DNA from: a virus
Reading direction: 5' to 3' (one strand)
DNA: 37,740 bases
IMG/VR virus record: IMGVR_UViG_3300035670_000637
Span: 1 to 37,740 of that record
The translations under genes and the position numbers were made by a program. Of the stretch, positions 15,955 through 23,598 are shown in pieces. Each line of letters opens with the position of its first letter. Position 1 is the first letter of the stretch. The notes beneath the pieces are model-generated. The model saw nothing but the letters and a program-made list of their open reading frames with translations. It was not told where the DNA came from and did not search any database.

Positions 15955-16153
15955 ACTTAAAAGAGCAGTATCATTAATGGAATGTTTGAATGAACGAGAT
16001 GGTCAGTTTGTTCTTTGCCAAGAATGGCCACATGATGACAAGTTGATTCTTGTTTTAAATGTTGATCATCAAGGTATCGCTGGTGAATTGCATGTAAGAT
16101 TATTTGATGAGATTGAAGATGACGACAAAGATTCAGAACTTCATGCAGTATGA
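15935..16153 (+). CDS. Hypothetical acidic small protein
   Basis: 72 residues from the ATG at 15935, which follows AGAGGAGAAAG inside the end of the previous gene. The protein has a helical start (HVTLDELKRAVSLMECLNE) and beta strands (DKLILVLNVDHQGIAGELHV), ending in an acidic tail. I do not recognise a family. Overlap with both neighbours suggests translation coupling. Confidence 0.6.
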   Translation: MHVTLDELKRAVSLMECLNERDGQFVLCQEWPHDDKLILVLNVDHQGIAGELHVRLFDEIEDDDKDSELHAV

Positions 16154-16445
16154 TTTATTTGATAGTCCAGATAATGCATGTGATATAAAATACATAGACA
16201 CACCGATTCAGGGTCATTTAGTACAAGCATCATTCATACATGTGGCTGATGCATTAGCAATGTCTATGGATACTGATTATATTAAGAGACAACTAGTGCA
16301 TAAACTTGCTGCAGGTTTAATTGATCAGAAATTGATTTCATTTACAAAAATAGATGATCCTTTAACCCTAACCACAAATTTTTATGCAAGAGGATTTCTG
16401 GTGTCAGATGATAAAGTAAGACTAATTAGGACAATAGTAAAATGA
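16143..16445 (+). CDS. Conserved phage hypothetical protein
   Basis: 100 residues from the ATG at 16143, giving an 11-nt overlap with the preceding gene. It starts MQYDLFDSPDNACDIKYIDT and continues PIQGHLVQASFIHVADALAM, a combination I recognise from marine T4-like phage small proteins of unknown function. C-terminal half is alpha/beta with FTKIDDPLTLTTNFYARGFL. Coupled to the next gene by ATGA. Confidence 0.6.
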   Translation: MQYDLFDSPDNACDIKYIDTPIQGHLVQASFIHVADALAMSMDTDYIKRQLVHKLAAGLIDQKLISFTKIDDPLTLTTNFYARGFLVSDDKVRLIRTIVK

Positions 16446-17164
16446 AAGTTTATATCGGTCCATATAAAAACTGGTTTGGACCATACCAGCTCGCAGAACT
16501 TCTTTGCTTTTGGGCAAAGAATGAGAAAGATGAACATGGTATAGAAAGAAAGCCAGAATGGGTTCATAACTTCGGTGAATGGCTAGCACATGGCAACGCA
16601 AAAGCGCCCGAGACTTTTAGTTTTGGAAAAGATCCTCGTGAATCAACATTACTGTACAAGTTTCTTTTGTGGCTTGAAGAAAAGCGTACACGAAAAGTTT
16701 ACATCAAAATTGATAAGTATGACACATGGAGCATGGACAATACATTGGGAATGATTATTCTTCCCATGCTAAAGCAACTTCATGCAACAAAACATGGTGC
16801 ACCTCATGTAGATGATGAAGATGTGCCGGAAGAATTGCGATCTACTTCAGCAGAACCAAAAGAAAACGAATGGGACACCGATTCAAACCATTTCAAAAGA
16901 TGGGATTGGATCATGGATGAAATGATATGGGCTTTTGAACAGTTGAATGATGAAAATCGTGATAGTAAATTTTATACTGGTGAGTTTGATTTAAGGTCAG
17001 AACCGTGCGAATGGGATGAAAAAGGTAAGCCTAAGTTGTATAAAATGGTTGAAGGTCCTAATCATACCGCAGTGTTTGATGTAGAAGGCAGCAAAAAACA
17101 CGAAGAAAGAATCCAGCGTGGTCTTGTTTTCTTTGGAAAATACTATCGAAGTTTATGGGACTAA
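16442..17164 (+). CDS. Widely conserved phage protein of unknown function
   Basis: 240 residues. Signature stretches: KVYIGPYKNWFGPYQLAELL, IKIDKYDTWSMDNTLGMIIL, KQLHATKHGAPHVDDEDVPE and FKRWDWIMDEMIWAFEQLND. I know this protein as highly conserved across large T4-like and other phages, without an assigned function. Strong conservation in Trp, Asp and His residues suggests an enzyme or nucleic-acid protein, but that is inference. It is the last gene before the endolysin's late promoter. Confidence 0.85.
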   Translation: MKVYIGPYKNWFGPYQLAELLCFWAKNEKDEHGIERKPEWVHNFGEWLAHGNAKAPETFSFGKDPRESTLLYKFLLWLEEKRTRKVYIKIDKYDTWSMDNTLGMIILPMLKQLHATKHGAPHVDDEDVPEELRSTSAEPKENEWDTDSNHFKRWDWIMDEMIWAFEQLNDENRDSKFYTGEFDLRSEPCEWDEKGKPKLYKMVEGPNHTAVFDVEGSKKHEERIQRGLVFFGKYYRSLWD

Positions 17165-17165
17165 T

Positions 17166-17173
17166 TATAAATA
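17166..17173 (+). promoter_or_regulatory. T4-type late promoter of the endolysin gene
   Basis: TATAAATA followed by CTCTT, so 12 of 13 bases fit the extended T4 late consensus as I remember it (TATAAATACTATT). If the box starts at -13, transcription begins near 17179, leaving a ~26-nt leader with GGGAG before the endolysin ATG. It lies just past the previous gene's stop. Confidence 0.7.
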
Positions 17174-17201
17174 CTCTTCGTAATCACAATACGGGAGTAT
17201 T
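17170..17201 (+). promoter_or_regulatory. RBS-sequestering hairpin in the endolysin leader
   Basis: AATACTC (17170-17176) is perfectly complementary to GAGTATT (17195-17201); one more A-T pair and two G-U pairs can extend the stem, leaving a ~14-nt loop. The 3' arm contains the GGAG ribosome binding site (17194-17197). The 5' arm overlaps the late promoter and is upstream of its predicted start, so only read-through transcripts can fold the hairpin. Confidence 0.65.
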
Positions 17202-17204
17202 TTT

Positions 17205-17828
17205 ATGGAATTCTTTACCGAAGATAGAGTAAGATCACTGATTCCAAGAGTTAAAAACTTTGACGAATGGTACGCAAACTTACTTGAGATTCTTCCTCTC
17301 TACGAAATAGATTCACCATCAAGAGTTGCAGCATTCATGGCACAATGCGGTCATGAATCAGGTGGATTTACAATCATGCAAGAAAATTTAAATTACTCCG
17401 CAGATGGATTAAGAAAGATTTTTGGCAAGTATTTTCCTTCCGTAGAGTTAGCAAATCAATATGCAAGAAAGCCACAAATGATTGCAAATCGTGTCTATGC
17501 AAATCGCATGGGCAACGGATCAGAATCTTCAGGTGATGGTTGGAATTATCGTGGGCGTGGTATCATTCAAATCACAGGCAAGAATAATTATACCAGATGT
17601 TCTCATTCTATGTTTGAAGACAATCTATTGATTGAACAACCAGATTTATTGCTAGATACATATTATGCAATTCATTCAGCATGTTGGTTCTGGACTGCTA
17701 CAAGATTAAATGAGTTGTCTGATGCTGGTGATATAAAGTTGATGACAAAACGTATCAACGGTGGTTTTATTGGTTTAGAAGATAGAATTAAACACTACAA
17801 TCATGCTTGTCATGTATTGAATGGATAA
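17205..17828 (+). CDS. Endolysin, glycoside hydrolase 19 (chitinase-like) family
   Basis: 207 residues, single domain, no signal peptide. Family marks: AAFMAQCGHESGGFTIMQEN (Glu51 and Glu60 as probable catalytic acids), ENLNYSADGLRKIFGKYF, then GDGWNYRGRGIIQITGKNNY. Phage GH19 enzymes cleave the peptidoglycan sugar backbone at lysis and need a holin for export; none is obvious nearby. The leader has a late promoter and an RBS hairpin like T4 gene e, which would stop premature synthesis. An alternative start is not needed: ATG lies 7 nt after GGAG. Confidence 0.9.
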   Translation: MEFFTEDRVRSLIPRVKNFDEWYANLLEILPLYEIDSPSRVAAFMAQCGHESGGFTIMQENLNYSADGLRKIFGKYFPSVELANQYARKPQMIANRVYANRMGNGSESSGDGWNYRGRGIIQITGKNNYTRCSHSMFEDNLLIEQPDLLLDTYYAIHSACWFWTATRLNELSDAGDIKLMTKRINGGFIGLEDRIKHYNHACHVLNG

Positions 17829-17839
17829 AAGGAGATATC

Positions 17840-18151
17840 ATGCTTAAATGGTTAAGAAATTTATTTGTAGGTGAAAAAACAGTGGCATCAACACCCGAAA
17901 CTATAACACCAGTGCCGAGTGTGTCACAGGAAAGAGTTGAGCAAATTAATCGTGAAACTGAAAAAGTTTTGGAAGAAGTGAAAGCTGAAAATGAAAAGAA
18001 GGCCGAAGCTGTGCCAAAGCAAGAATGGAAAGATTGGCCTAAGACTGAAAAGCCAGGCATTCAAAAGAAAGCAAAACCAAAACCTCAATCAACAACTGCT
18101 ACAAAATCTAAAGTAGTTAAAGCAAGAAGTAAACCGAAACTTAAAGTCTAA
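17840..18151 (+). CDS. Lys/Pro-rich low-complexity protein
   Basis: 103 residues from the ATG at 17840, after AAAGGAGATATC; the earlier in-frame ATG lies inside the endolysin gene. The N-terminus (MLKWLRNLFVGEK) is amphipathic and basic, the middle is a Glu/Lys coiled coil, and the C-terminus is Lys/Pro/Ala-rich (KKAKPKPQS, KARSKPKLKV). I recognise no family. An amphipathic N-terminus next to an endolysin raises the possibility of a membrane-acting lysis helper, which is speculation. It converges with a minus-strand gene, overlapping 4 nt. Confidence 0.6.
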   Translation: MLKWLRNLFVGEKTVASTPETITPVPSVSQERVEQINRETEKVLEEVKAENEKKAEAVPKQEWKDWPKTEKPGIQKKAKPKPQSTTATKSKVVKARSKPKLKV

Positions 18152-18294
18152 TCTTCTCTGGTGTAGTTAAGAACATTACCTACACCATACTGCGCTTCGC
18201 CTAACATCTTAGCGGCATAATCATTATCAGCCCATACATACGTGTGGGCTGTCTGATATTCATTGATACGAATCCATAATTTATATCGATACAT
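18148..18294 (-). CDS. 48-residue conserved phage protein
   Basis: A minus-strand frame with ATG overlapping the stop of the upstream minus-strand gene (TAATG). The product reads MYRYKLWIRINEYQTAHTYV then WADNDYAAKMLGEAQYGVGN, ending in LNYTRED, a pattern I recognise in short proteins of environmental phages. It completes the minus-strand block and ends against the convergent plus-strand gene. Function unknown; no export signal, unlike the other members of the block. Confidence 0.75.
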   Translation of the reverse strand: MYRYKLWIRINEYQTAHTYVWADNDYAAKMLGEAQYGVGNVLNYTRED

Positions 18295-18605
18295 TATCTA
18301 CAATACCTCTCTCTCGCAATCGTTCCATTTGGTAGCATAATCTCTTTCCATTCGGTACAATTTACATTTTCTTGTATATAAACAGGTTGCTGCTGAATAA
18401 TCACTGGCGCTGGTTGTGCTATAGGCGGTTGCGCTAAAGCATATCCAACTATACCACCGACAATCACTGGTGCAATCCATCGTCCTGCATGATGTTGATG
18501 ACCATAATAGTGATAACCATGATGATGTCTATGATGATGGTGTGGTCCCGCAAATGCTGGAGCCGAGAATACCATTACCAGTAAGCTGAGTAAAAATTTT
18601 TTCAT
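18294..18605 (-). CDS. Secreted His-rich protein with glycine-zipper-like helix
   Basis: 103 residues. A signal peptide (KKFLLSLLVMVFSAPAFA, cleavage about 19/20) precedes a His-rich stretch (GPHHHHRHHHGYHYYGHQHH) that could bind Zn, Ni or Cu, then a hydrophobic Gly-rich helix (WIAPVIVGGIVGYALA), a Pro/Gln linker, and VNCTEWKEIMLPNGTIARER ending in Cys-Arg. The last motif recurs in phage proteins of unknown function. It has its own promoter at 18637-18665. Probably periplasmic or outer-membrane associated. Confidence 0.75.
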   Translation of the reverse strand: MKKFLLSLLVMVFSAPAFAGPHHHHRHHHGYHYYGHQHHAGRWIAPVIVGGIVGYALAQPPIAQPAPVIIQQQPVYIQENVNCTEWKEIMLPNGTIARERYCR

Positions 18606-18636
18606 TTGCTGACATTCCTTGCATAAGTATATAGGG

Positions 18637-18665
18637 AGTATAGCATAGTATTATAAAATATGCAA
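18637..18665 (-). promoter_or_regulatory. Minus-strand sigma70-type promoter
   Basis: On the minus strand, TTGCAT (18660-18665) is separated by 17 bp from TATACT (18637-18642), 32 nt before the His-rich gene's ATG. An overlapping TATAATACTAT could act instead. It would give the His-rich gene expression independent of the rest of the block. Confidence 0.5.
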
Positions 18666-18673
18666 CATACAAA

Positions 18674-19048
18674 TCACTTATCTGATTTAGCGTCTTTTGC
18701 ATCTTTATCCGCTTGTCTCTGTGCTGCTGCACCTGCCATTGCTGCTTCTTTACCAGTACCAGCTAACATAATACCAGATAGTGTACCACATAAGAATGTA
18801 GCAACTGGTATAATTAATTCAAAAAACTTCTGGTCAATTGGACTAATAGCATTGAGAGGCTGAGTGACAAACATAATGCTGTAAAGCACCGTAAACACAA
18901 TGCCAATAAGAGTGAGTGCCAAGCAAACTCCGATGAAGAATTTAAGCCGTACCATAAGTTCATTTTCGGTGTACCTTTCTCCTGGCTTCGATGCCTTAGC
19001 AGTAGTTTCTTTTACTTTGTCAAAGATATCTTTCATTCCTTCTTGCAT
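18674..19048 (-). CDS. Two-helix inner-membrane protein
   Basis: 124 residues. Two hydrophobic segments (about 36-58 and 78-98) are separated by a short loop; the N-terminus is a charged helix (MKDIFDKVKETTAK) and the C-terminus is Lys/Asp/Ala-rich (QRQADKDAKDAKSDK). The GTLSGIMLAGTGKEAAMAGA stretch is Gly/Ala-rich. AAGGATG precedes the start, and the gene overlaps the upstream lipoprotein gene by 16 nt. A holin is conceivable from topology and linkage to the endolysin region, but a holin role is not shown. Confidence 0.6.
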   Translation of the reverse strand: MQEGMKDIFDKVKETTAKASKPGERYTENELMVRLKFFIGVCLALTLIGIVFTVLYSIMFVTQPLNAISPIDQKFFELIIPVATFLCGTLSGIMLAGTGKEAAMAGAAAQRQADKDAKDAKSDK

Positions 19049-19218
19049 ATCTTTTCATCCTTGAAAATGTATTTTGGACAGTCTCGGTTCACTTCACAAT
19101 GTGGCGCTTTACAGAATTCTTCTTCCCAATTACTTGGATTTTGACATGGATATCGATATCGTGCATCACATGATGTTATTAATAATGATATACTAAGTAT
19201 ACCAATTAACTTAACCAT
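19033..19218 (-). CDS. Small Cys-rich lipoprotein
   Basis: 61 residues from the ATG at 19218, preferred to 19233 because it gives a proper signal (MVKLIGILSISLLITSC) with lipobox LITSC. The mature part is Cys-rich: CDARYRYPCQNPSNWEEEFC then KAPHCEVNRDCPKYIF. The DARYRYPCQ..NW..C pattern is one I recognise in lipoproteins of T4-like environmental phages. Likely an envelope lipoprotein with disulfides. It overlaps the genes on both sides, so it is cotranslated. Confidence 0.75.
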   Translation of the reverse strand: MVKLIGILSISLLITSCDARYRYPCQNPSNWEEEFCKAPHCEVNRDCPKYIFKDEKICKKE

Positions 19219-19727
19219 GGAAGCCACATCCACAGGGCTTGACTCACTAACAATGCACCAGCTGCACCAACAACCGTACTGACATAGAACATAGGCATAC
19301 TTACAGCAAGAATACTTGCAGTTAATAAAACAATTGCAATCTGAAGAATGCTACCACTCCATGTGAACCATGGTGATTTTAATTTAGCAGCATCACGTTC
19401 CGCTTCAAGTGCTTTTGCTTTCTCCATGATTTCTTTTTTATCTTCACTCATGCGTTTAGCTTCAGCTTCAAACTTTTCTTTGTTCTCAGGTCTCTGTGCT
19501 TCAGCAGCACTGATTTCATAAAGAACACCACGAACATTTTTTGCTTGATACCATGCCCACATATTGTTTGCTTGAATGGTATTGTTTTGAATTTTACTAC
19601 TGTTTTGACCACCAATCATCGTATTGATTGCTAGAAGTGCCGCTAAAAATACAATAACGAAACCAGCTTTATCTTTGATTGCCGCTTCACGTTCACTGCG
19701 TGACGGTGCTTTTTTCTCTTCAGTCAT
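19206..19727 (-). CDS. DUF4337-type membrane protein
   Basis: 173 residues. Membrane helices at about 25-42 and two near the C-terminus (about 128-165), with a soluble helical part between (NNMWAWYQAKNVRGVLYEIS, then a Glu/Lys/Ala coiled coil). The WAWYQAKNxR segment is the DUF4337 hallmark. The family occurs in bacteria and large phages with unknown function. AAAGGAG precedes the start. Part of a minus-strand block devoted to envelope proteins. Confidence 0.75.
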   Translation of the reverse strand: MTEEKKAPSRSEREAAIKDKAGFVIVFLAALLAINTMIGGQNSSKIQNNTIQANNMWAWYQAKNVRGVLYEISAAEAQRPENKEKFEAEAKRMSEDKKEIMEKAKALEAERDAAKLKSPWFTWSGSILQIAIVLLTASILAVSMPMFYVSTVVGAAGALLVSQALWMWLPWLS

Positions 19728-19738
19728 AACACTCTCCT

Positions 19739-20392
19739 TTATTTGTTAGCCAATGGATTATCTAAGGCTTTCTTCAAATTATCATCAAGTTTTCTTTCTA
19801 ATGCTTTCATCTTTTGTTCCACTTCACGGTCCTGATTTCTCAATTGTTGTTCAGTATTTTTAACTGCTGCTGCAACGTCCTTATTTAGTTGAATGGCTGC
19901 TGCATCTACTTGCTTTTGTGCAGCACGAATTTCTGTTTTAGCTTCAGAAATTGCTTTGTCTATTTCTCTTGCTTGTTGTTTGTTAGCCCTTTCAACTTCT
20001 TCAACAACCTTTTCCAATCTACGAAGGTCACCTCTCAAATCATTTTTTATATCACGAGTGTATTCAGCCGTTTTATTAGCACCCTCTTCAATACTTTTTT
20101 GTGCTTTGACTGTACCTTCTTCCTGGACACTCAATCTTTTATCAAACTCACTTAAATCTGGCGCAACATACTCAGCAATCTTCTTTTTCATTCCCATATA
20201 ATCTTTATAAACTTCAAATGTACCATAAAGACCGCCTAATATCGATGATACTAGTGTGAATGCTACCATTAATTTTGCTGGTGTAAATTCATAACCACCG
20301 ATTGAAATTACGGTGTCTTTACTTGCATATTTTTTTACTGCTGCTTCCGCCTCATCAATTTTCTTATTAACATCTTTGATTTCTTCGGCCAT
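19739..20392 (-). CDS. Membrane-anchored coiled-coil protein
   Basis: 217 residues. One hydrophobic segment (about 39-59, LMVAFTLVSSILGGLYGTF) is followed by a very long Glu/Lys/Gln/Ala coiled coil (about 75-210). The N-terminal ~25 residues are also coiled-coil-like. Such a single-span rod could tether or sense something in the cytoplasm or periplasm; orientation is not clear from the sequence. Sandwiched 2 nt from the big secreted protein gene and 11 nt from the DUF4337 gene, it is almost surely in the same transcript. Confidence 0.7.
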   Translation of the reverse strand: MAEEIKDVNKKIDEAEAAVKKYASKDTVISIGGYEFTPAKLMVAFTLVSSILGGLYGTFEVYKDYMGMKKKIAEYVAPDLSEFDKRLSVQEEGTVKAQKSIEEGANKTAEYTRDIKNDLRGDLRRLEKVVEEVERANKQQAREIDKAISEAKTEIRAAQKQVDAAAIQLNKDVAAAVKNTEQQLRNQDREVEQKMKALERKLDDNLKKALDNPLANK

Positions 20393-20394
20393 TT

Positions 20395-22182
20395 TTACCT
20401 CTGTAAGTATTGTTGGTCCACCATTTCTTGGTGTAATCTATCGCTGGCTAATTGCCTCAACGCTCTAGCATTATCTACGGTTCTTTGTCCTCTATAAATC
20501 TCTTTTGGAGTATAGAAGACTGCATCCCGAAGTACCAAACTCGCATACTGATTGAAGCCTGGAGGTTGTATTGCTATCGATGCGATATCAACACCACCAG
20601 CAACTTCATTATTTTGTGCATTTCGATTCACTGAAGATGTATTTGGTCCATCTTTTTTCTCTTCAGTATTTGATTTAGATTCTATAATAGCATTTATAGG
20701 ATCCGCTTTGTTTGTTAAAAAGTTAGCCTGTGATGTTGGTGTATCAGTTATCAAACTCGCAAGTGGATTTACTACGCCTGTTTGTATACCAAACGATGAA
20801 CTGGAATCATTATTATTTGTAGTTTGTAATAATGTTTGTGTAGTGATTCCTGAAGATGTACTAACACTCGCTTGATTTGTCGATAATAAATTTAATCCTG
20901 TGTTGAATTCTTGATTTTTGTTTGTTGTATGTTGTGTACTTGTAGAATTTGTTTCAACTTGATTTTGCACTGTTGGTGATAGCAGACCATTCATTTGATT
21001 CTGCACACCAGGCAATTTAAATCCGTCGGTTGCAATACTTGTTGGTGATTGAAACAATGATATAGATTGTTGTGATTTATTTTCTTTTGATGTATTTTCT
21101 TGTATTGATTGCTGTTGACTTATCATACCAATTTCTATACTTTGTCTTGTAGCTCTCGATGCAATTTGTTCAGCCTGTCTTACGGTTTGATTAGTTATCT
21201 TTTCAGTTTCAGATATAGCCGTTGTCACAGCATCCATTGTTATTTGCTGCTCTCTGATTTGATTATCTTCTATTTTAATTAGTGTATCAATTAATCTGTT
21301 GATGTCAACTAAAGGTTCTTCATATACACCTTCCTCTTTTTCAGCCATAAAAAGTTTATCATCAGATTTTGGCGGAGGAGGTGCGTCATCTTGTGATTGT
21401 TGTGGATTAAATTCAGGTGATGGTTTAAGTGTATCAGTCGTTGTCGTTGTTGATGCTAAATTTTTCTGTAACGTTTCTTGAAATTTAGGACATTCCGGGC
21501 TAAACAATGGATTTATTACACATGGATCAGGCTTATATTTTAATTGAAAATTTACATTGGTTATTTCAGGTCCATAAGGTCCTACCCAATAGTTGTTATC
21601 TTTACCTGCAAAACCAAATATAACATTTGCTAAATCATTCGGCCGTCTAAGTTTGCTCCAATTTTCACTCCATGAATAATCAGTCCATTCGTGAATAAAA
21701 TTTAAACTGTAATTAAAATTTTCAATCCATTGACCAGATTTAGTATAGCCTTGAACGTAGGCTTTCAGTTCATCTTGTCTTGCATCATCCCAGTAATTAC
21801 CATTTTTACTGCGCCAACTAAAAGTAAACCCTGTCGTAACTAAACCTGTTCCTGAATTAGGTAATGCTTTAGATACATTGACCACTTGATATAACTCTGT
21901 ATATCCATAACTAAAATTAATACTACCATCAGGTCTTATATAAGGAGTTCCAGGACTGCAATCAGGATCACCTGGCTGCCAGCATTTTAACTCATTTACA
22001 AACTTGCCGTTTTGCCATGTAGAAACTGCCGATGTTGCAGTTTGTGTATTGTTTACTAAATTACCTGTTATATCTACTGTAGCAGTTTGCGAAAACACGG
22101 GTGCTATAAGTAGTAGCACACAAATCAAAGCAAAGAACGCTATGAAACCTTTTGTGTGCTTATAATCATAATTGAGTTTCAT
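20395..22182 (-). CDS. Large secreted protein with beta-sandwich-like N-terminal domain
   Basis: 595 residues. Signal/anchor at about 12-32 (GFIAFFALICVLLLIAPVFS). Domain 1 (about 33-235) is Trp/Tyr/Asn-rich beta structure with two Cys pairs (CWQPGDPDC and CVINPLFSPEC), plausibly carbohydrate-binding or adhesive. Domain 2 (about 235-530) is low-complexity Ser/Thr/Gln/Asn with a coiled-coil patch at 295-360. Domain 3 (about 530-595) holds VDIASIAIQPPGFNQYASLV and NARALRQLASDRLHQEMVDQ, recognisable in phage hypotheticals. ATGA-coupled to the Asn-rich protein gene, so the two are probably made together. Confidence 0.75.
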   Translation of the reverse strand: MKLNYDYKHTKGFIAFFALICVLLLIAPVFSQTATVDITGNLVNNTQTATSAVSTWQNGKFVNELKCWQPGDPDCSPGTPYIRPDGSINFSYGYTELYQVVNVSKALPNSGTGLVTTGFTFSWRSKNGNYWDDARQDELKAYVQGYTKSGQWIENFNYSLNFIHEWTDYSWSENWSKLRRPNDLANVIFGFAGKDNNYWVGPYGPEITNVNFQLKYKPDPCVINPLFSPECPKFQETLQKNLASTTTTTDTLKPSPEFNPQQSQDDAPPPPKSDDKLFMAEKEEGVYEEPLVDINRLIDTLIKIEDNQIREQQITMDAVTTAISETEKITNQTVRQAEQIASRATRQSIEIGMISQQQSIQENTSKENKSQQSISLFQSPTSIATDGFKLPGVQNQMNGLLSPTVQNQVETNSTSTQHTTNKNQEFNTGLNLLSTNQASVSTSSGITTQTLLQTTNNNDSSSSFGIQTGVVNPLASLITDTPTSQANFLTNKADPINAIIESKSNTEEKKDGPNTSSVNRNAQNNEVAGGVDIASIAIQPPGFNQYASLVLRDAVFYTPKEIYRGQRTVDNARALRQLASDRLHQEMVDQQYLQR

Positions 22183-23459
22183 CTAAATGAACTTGCAGCT
22201 TGAGATGATTGTGGATCAACTTTAATTTCTTTTTCAGTCACATAATCATACTTAGGAATTTTATGTGGATTCGCTTCCCATAATGCTTTTGCTTTTTCAC
22301 CAATTTGACCTTCATATGGGCATGGTGTTCCGGCAGCAAGCATTGCTTCCCAAACTCTTCTGTCTTGGCACATCGTAGCAACCGCCGCAACTTTCATACC
22401 CATATCGTAAAGTGTTTTTGAAAGTTTCAGACGTTCGCAATTCAAATCTCTTTGTGTTCCACCTAACGCCATACCTAAGAATTGTGTTTGAACTGCACCA
22501 GATGATCCAGTTGTACATAGATCAGCACCACCTCCGCTCATCATTGCCGGTGCAATTGCGGTTGGTGGTGGCTGAATCACACGTTGAGTTATGTTTGTTT
22601 CATTTATGTTTCTATTTGTCATATCTCCAGTTTGCACATTGGTATTTACGTTACTATTTGTGCTTGTACTTTGATTCACATTTGTATTATTACTTGTCGT
22701 GTTATTAATATTCCGATTTGTCATATCACCTGTTTGATTATTGTTCACGGTGCTTGTACTTGTAGAATTATTATTGTTATTATAATTCATAGTTCCCATA
22801 TTTGTATTTAAATTTTCAGTCTTAGTCACGTTATTATTATTAATCGTTTGTGTTCCTGAATTTACGTTGTAATTGATATTTGTACTGTCAGATTTATTAT
22901 TATTGTTATATGTCATTGTACCGCTGTTCACATTGTTATTATTATATGTCATAGTTCCTGTATTGACATTTTCATTTCTATTTGTGCTGGTCGTATTATT
23001 ATTGTTATTGTAAGTCATTGTACCGCTGTTTACATTGTTATTATTGTAAGTTACAGAGCCAGCCATGTTGTTATTGTTTGTATATGTGACCGAACCTGAC
23101 ATCCGATTGTCATTTATGTTAGTTGCGGTGCCACTCTGTATGTTATTATTCGTATTAACGTTTGTGCTTGTATTAACATTGTTATTGTTATTGGTAGAAT
23201 TGCTGTTTACGGTGCTGGTAGACGTTGCAGTTGAAGTGCTGACGCTATTGTTATTGGTTGTAACCGTACTTGTGCTATTGGATGTTGAATTTGTGTCTAC
23301 CAAACTGCGGCCACCGTCATAATTTCCTTGGTCTATGAGTCCAACCGAACTTGTTGTCGTGCCGCCTTGTGTGCTTTGTGTGCTTGTTACCTGTCCATAT
23401 ACCAAATTCGCTAAGAGCATGGCAAAAATCATGCTTAAACTTAAGGTTAGTCTACGCAT
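22179..23459 (-). CDS. Secreted Asn-rich repeat protein with conserved Cys-containing C-terminal domain
   Basis: 426 residues. Signal peptide ~1-22 (ending VYGQ). Residues ~60-291 are a repeat of short Asn/Thr/Ser units, e.g. SGTMTYNNNNVN and QTGDMTNRNIN, predicted as beta-solenoid or amyloid-like. Residues ~293-402 form a conserved domain: RVIQPPPTAIAPAMMSGGGA, NCERLKLSKTLYDMGMKVAA, CQDRRVW and AGTPCPYEGQIGEKAK, with four Cys (315, 341, 364, 380). I recognise this domain from T4-like environmental phages; function unknown. First gene of the minus-strand block, with GGAAG before its start. Confidence 0.8.
   Translation of the reverse strand: MRRLTLSLSMIFAMLLANLVYGQVTSTQSTQGGTTTSSVGLIDQGNYDGGRSLVDTNSTSNSTSTVTTNNNSVSTSTATSTSTVNSNSTNNNNNVNTSTNVNTNNNIQSGTATNINDNRMSGSVTYTNNNNMAGSVTYNNNNVNSGTMTYNNNNNTTSTNRNENVNTGTMTYNNNNVNSGTMTYNNNNKSDSTNINYNVNSGTQTINNNNVTKTENLNTNMGTMNYNNNNNSTSTSTVNNNQTGDMTNRNINNTTSNNTNVNQSTSTNSNVNTNVQTGDMTNRNINETNITQRVIQPPPTAIAPAMMSGGGADLCTTGSSGAVQTQFLGMALGGTQRDLNCERLKLSKTLYDMGMKVAAVATMCQDRRVWEAMLAAGTPCPYEGQIGEKAKALWEANPHKIPKYDYVTEKEIKVDPQSSQAASSFR
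22587..23282 (-). repeat. Degenerate Asn-codon-rich coding repeats
   Basis: Within the 426-residue protein, units of about 12 codons ([S/T]G[T/S]xTYNNNN plus a variable linker) recur at least seven times between residues ~119 and 230; an 11-codon QTGDMTNRNIN unit occurs twice (242 and 276). Neighbouring copies are near-identical at the DNA level, so copy number may vary between isolates. Confidence 0.8.
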
Positions 23460-23533
23460 GGTTCTTCCTTTTTATTGTTGTTGTATTACCACAACATTAT
23501 TTAGTATTGTGACGGAAAAACGACAGTTTGTAC
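23460..23533. other. Divergent intergenic region
   Basis: It separates the minus-strand envelope block from the plus-strand genes. On the minus strand it supplies a GGAAG site and a weak late-box-like CTAAATAAT; no good minus-strand -35/-10 pair is visible. The plus-strand promoter begins at its right edge. Confidence 0.4.
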
Positions 23534-23561
23534 TTGACAATTTACTTAATGGATGTATAAT
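23534..23561 (+). promoter_or_regulatory. Consensus sigma70 promoter
   Basis: TTGACA (23534-23539), 16-bp spacer, perfect TATAAT (23556-23561). The likely start near 23568 leaves a ~31-nt leader ending in AAAGGAG before the ATG at 23599. Upstream AAAAACGACA resembles the AAAAACAACA upstream tract of two other promoters in this window. Confidence 0.8.
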
Positions 23562-23598
23562 GGATGTGTGGCGATTGATAAGAATCAAAGGAGTTTAT

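Noticed and set aside
23335-23598. Upstream extension of the 57-residue protein
   Set aside because: It would overlap the opposing signal-peptide gene and the promoter; the start at 23599 has AAAGGAG.
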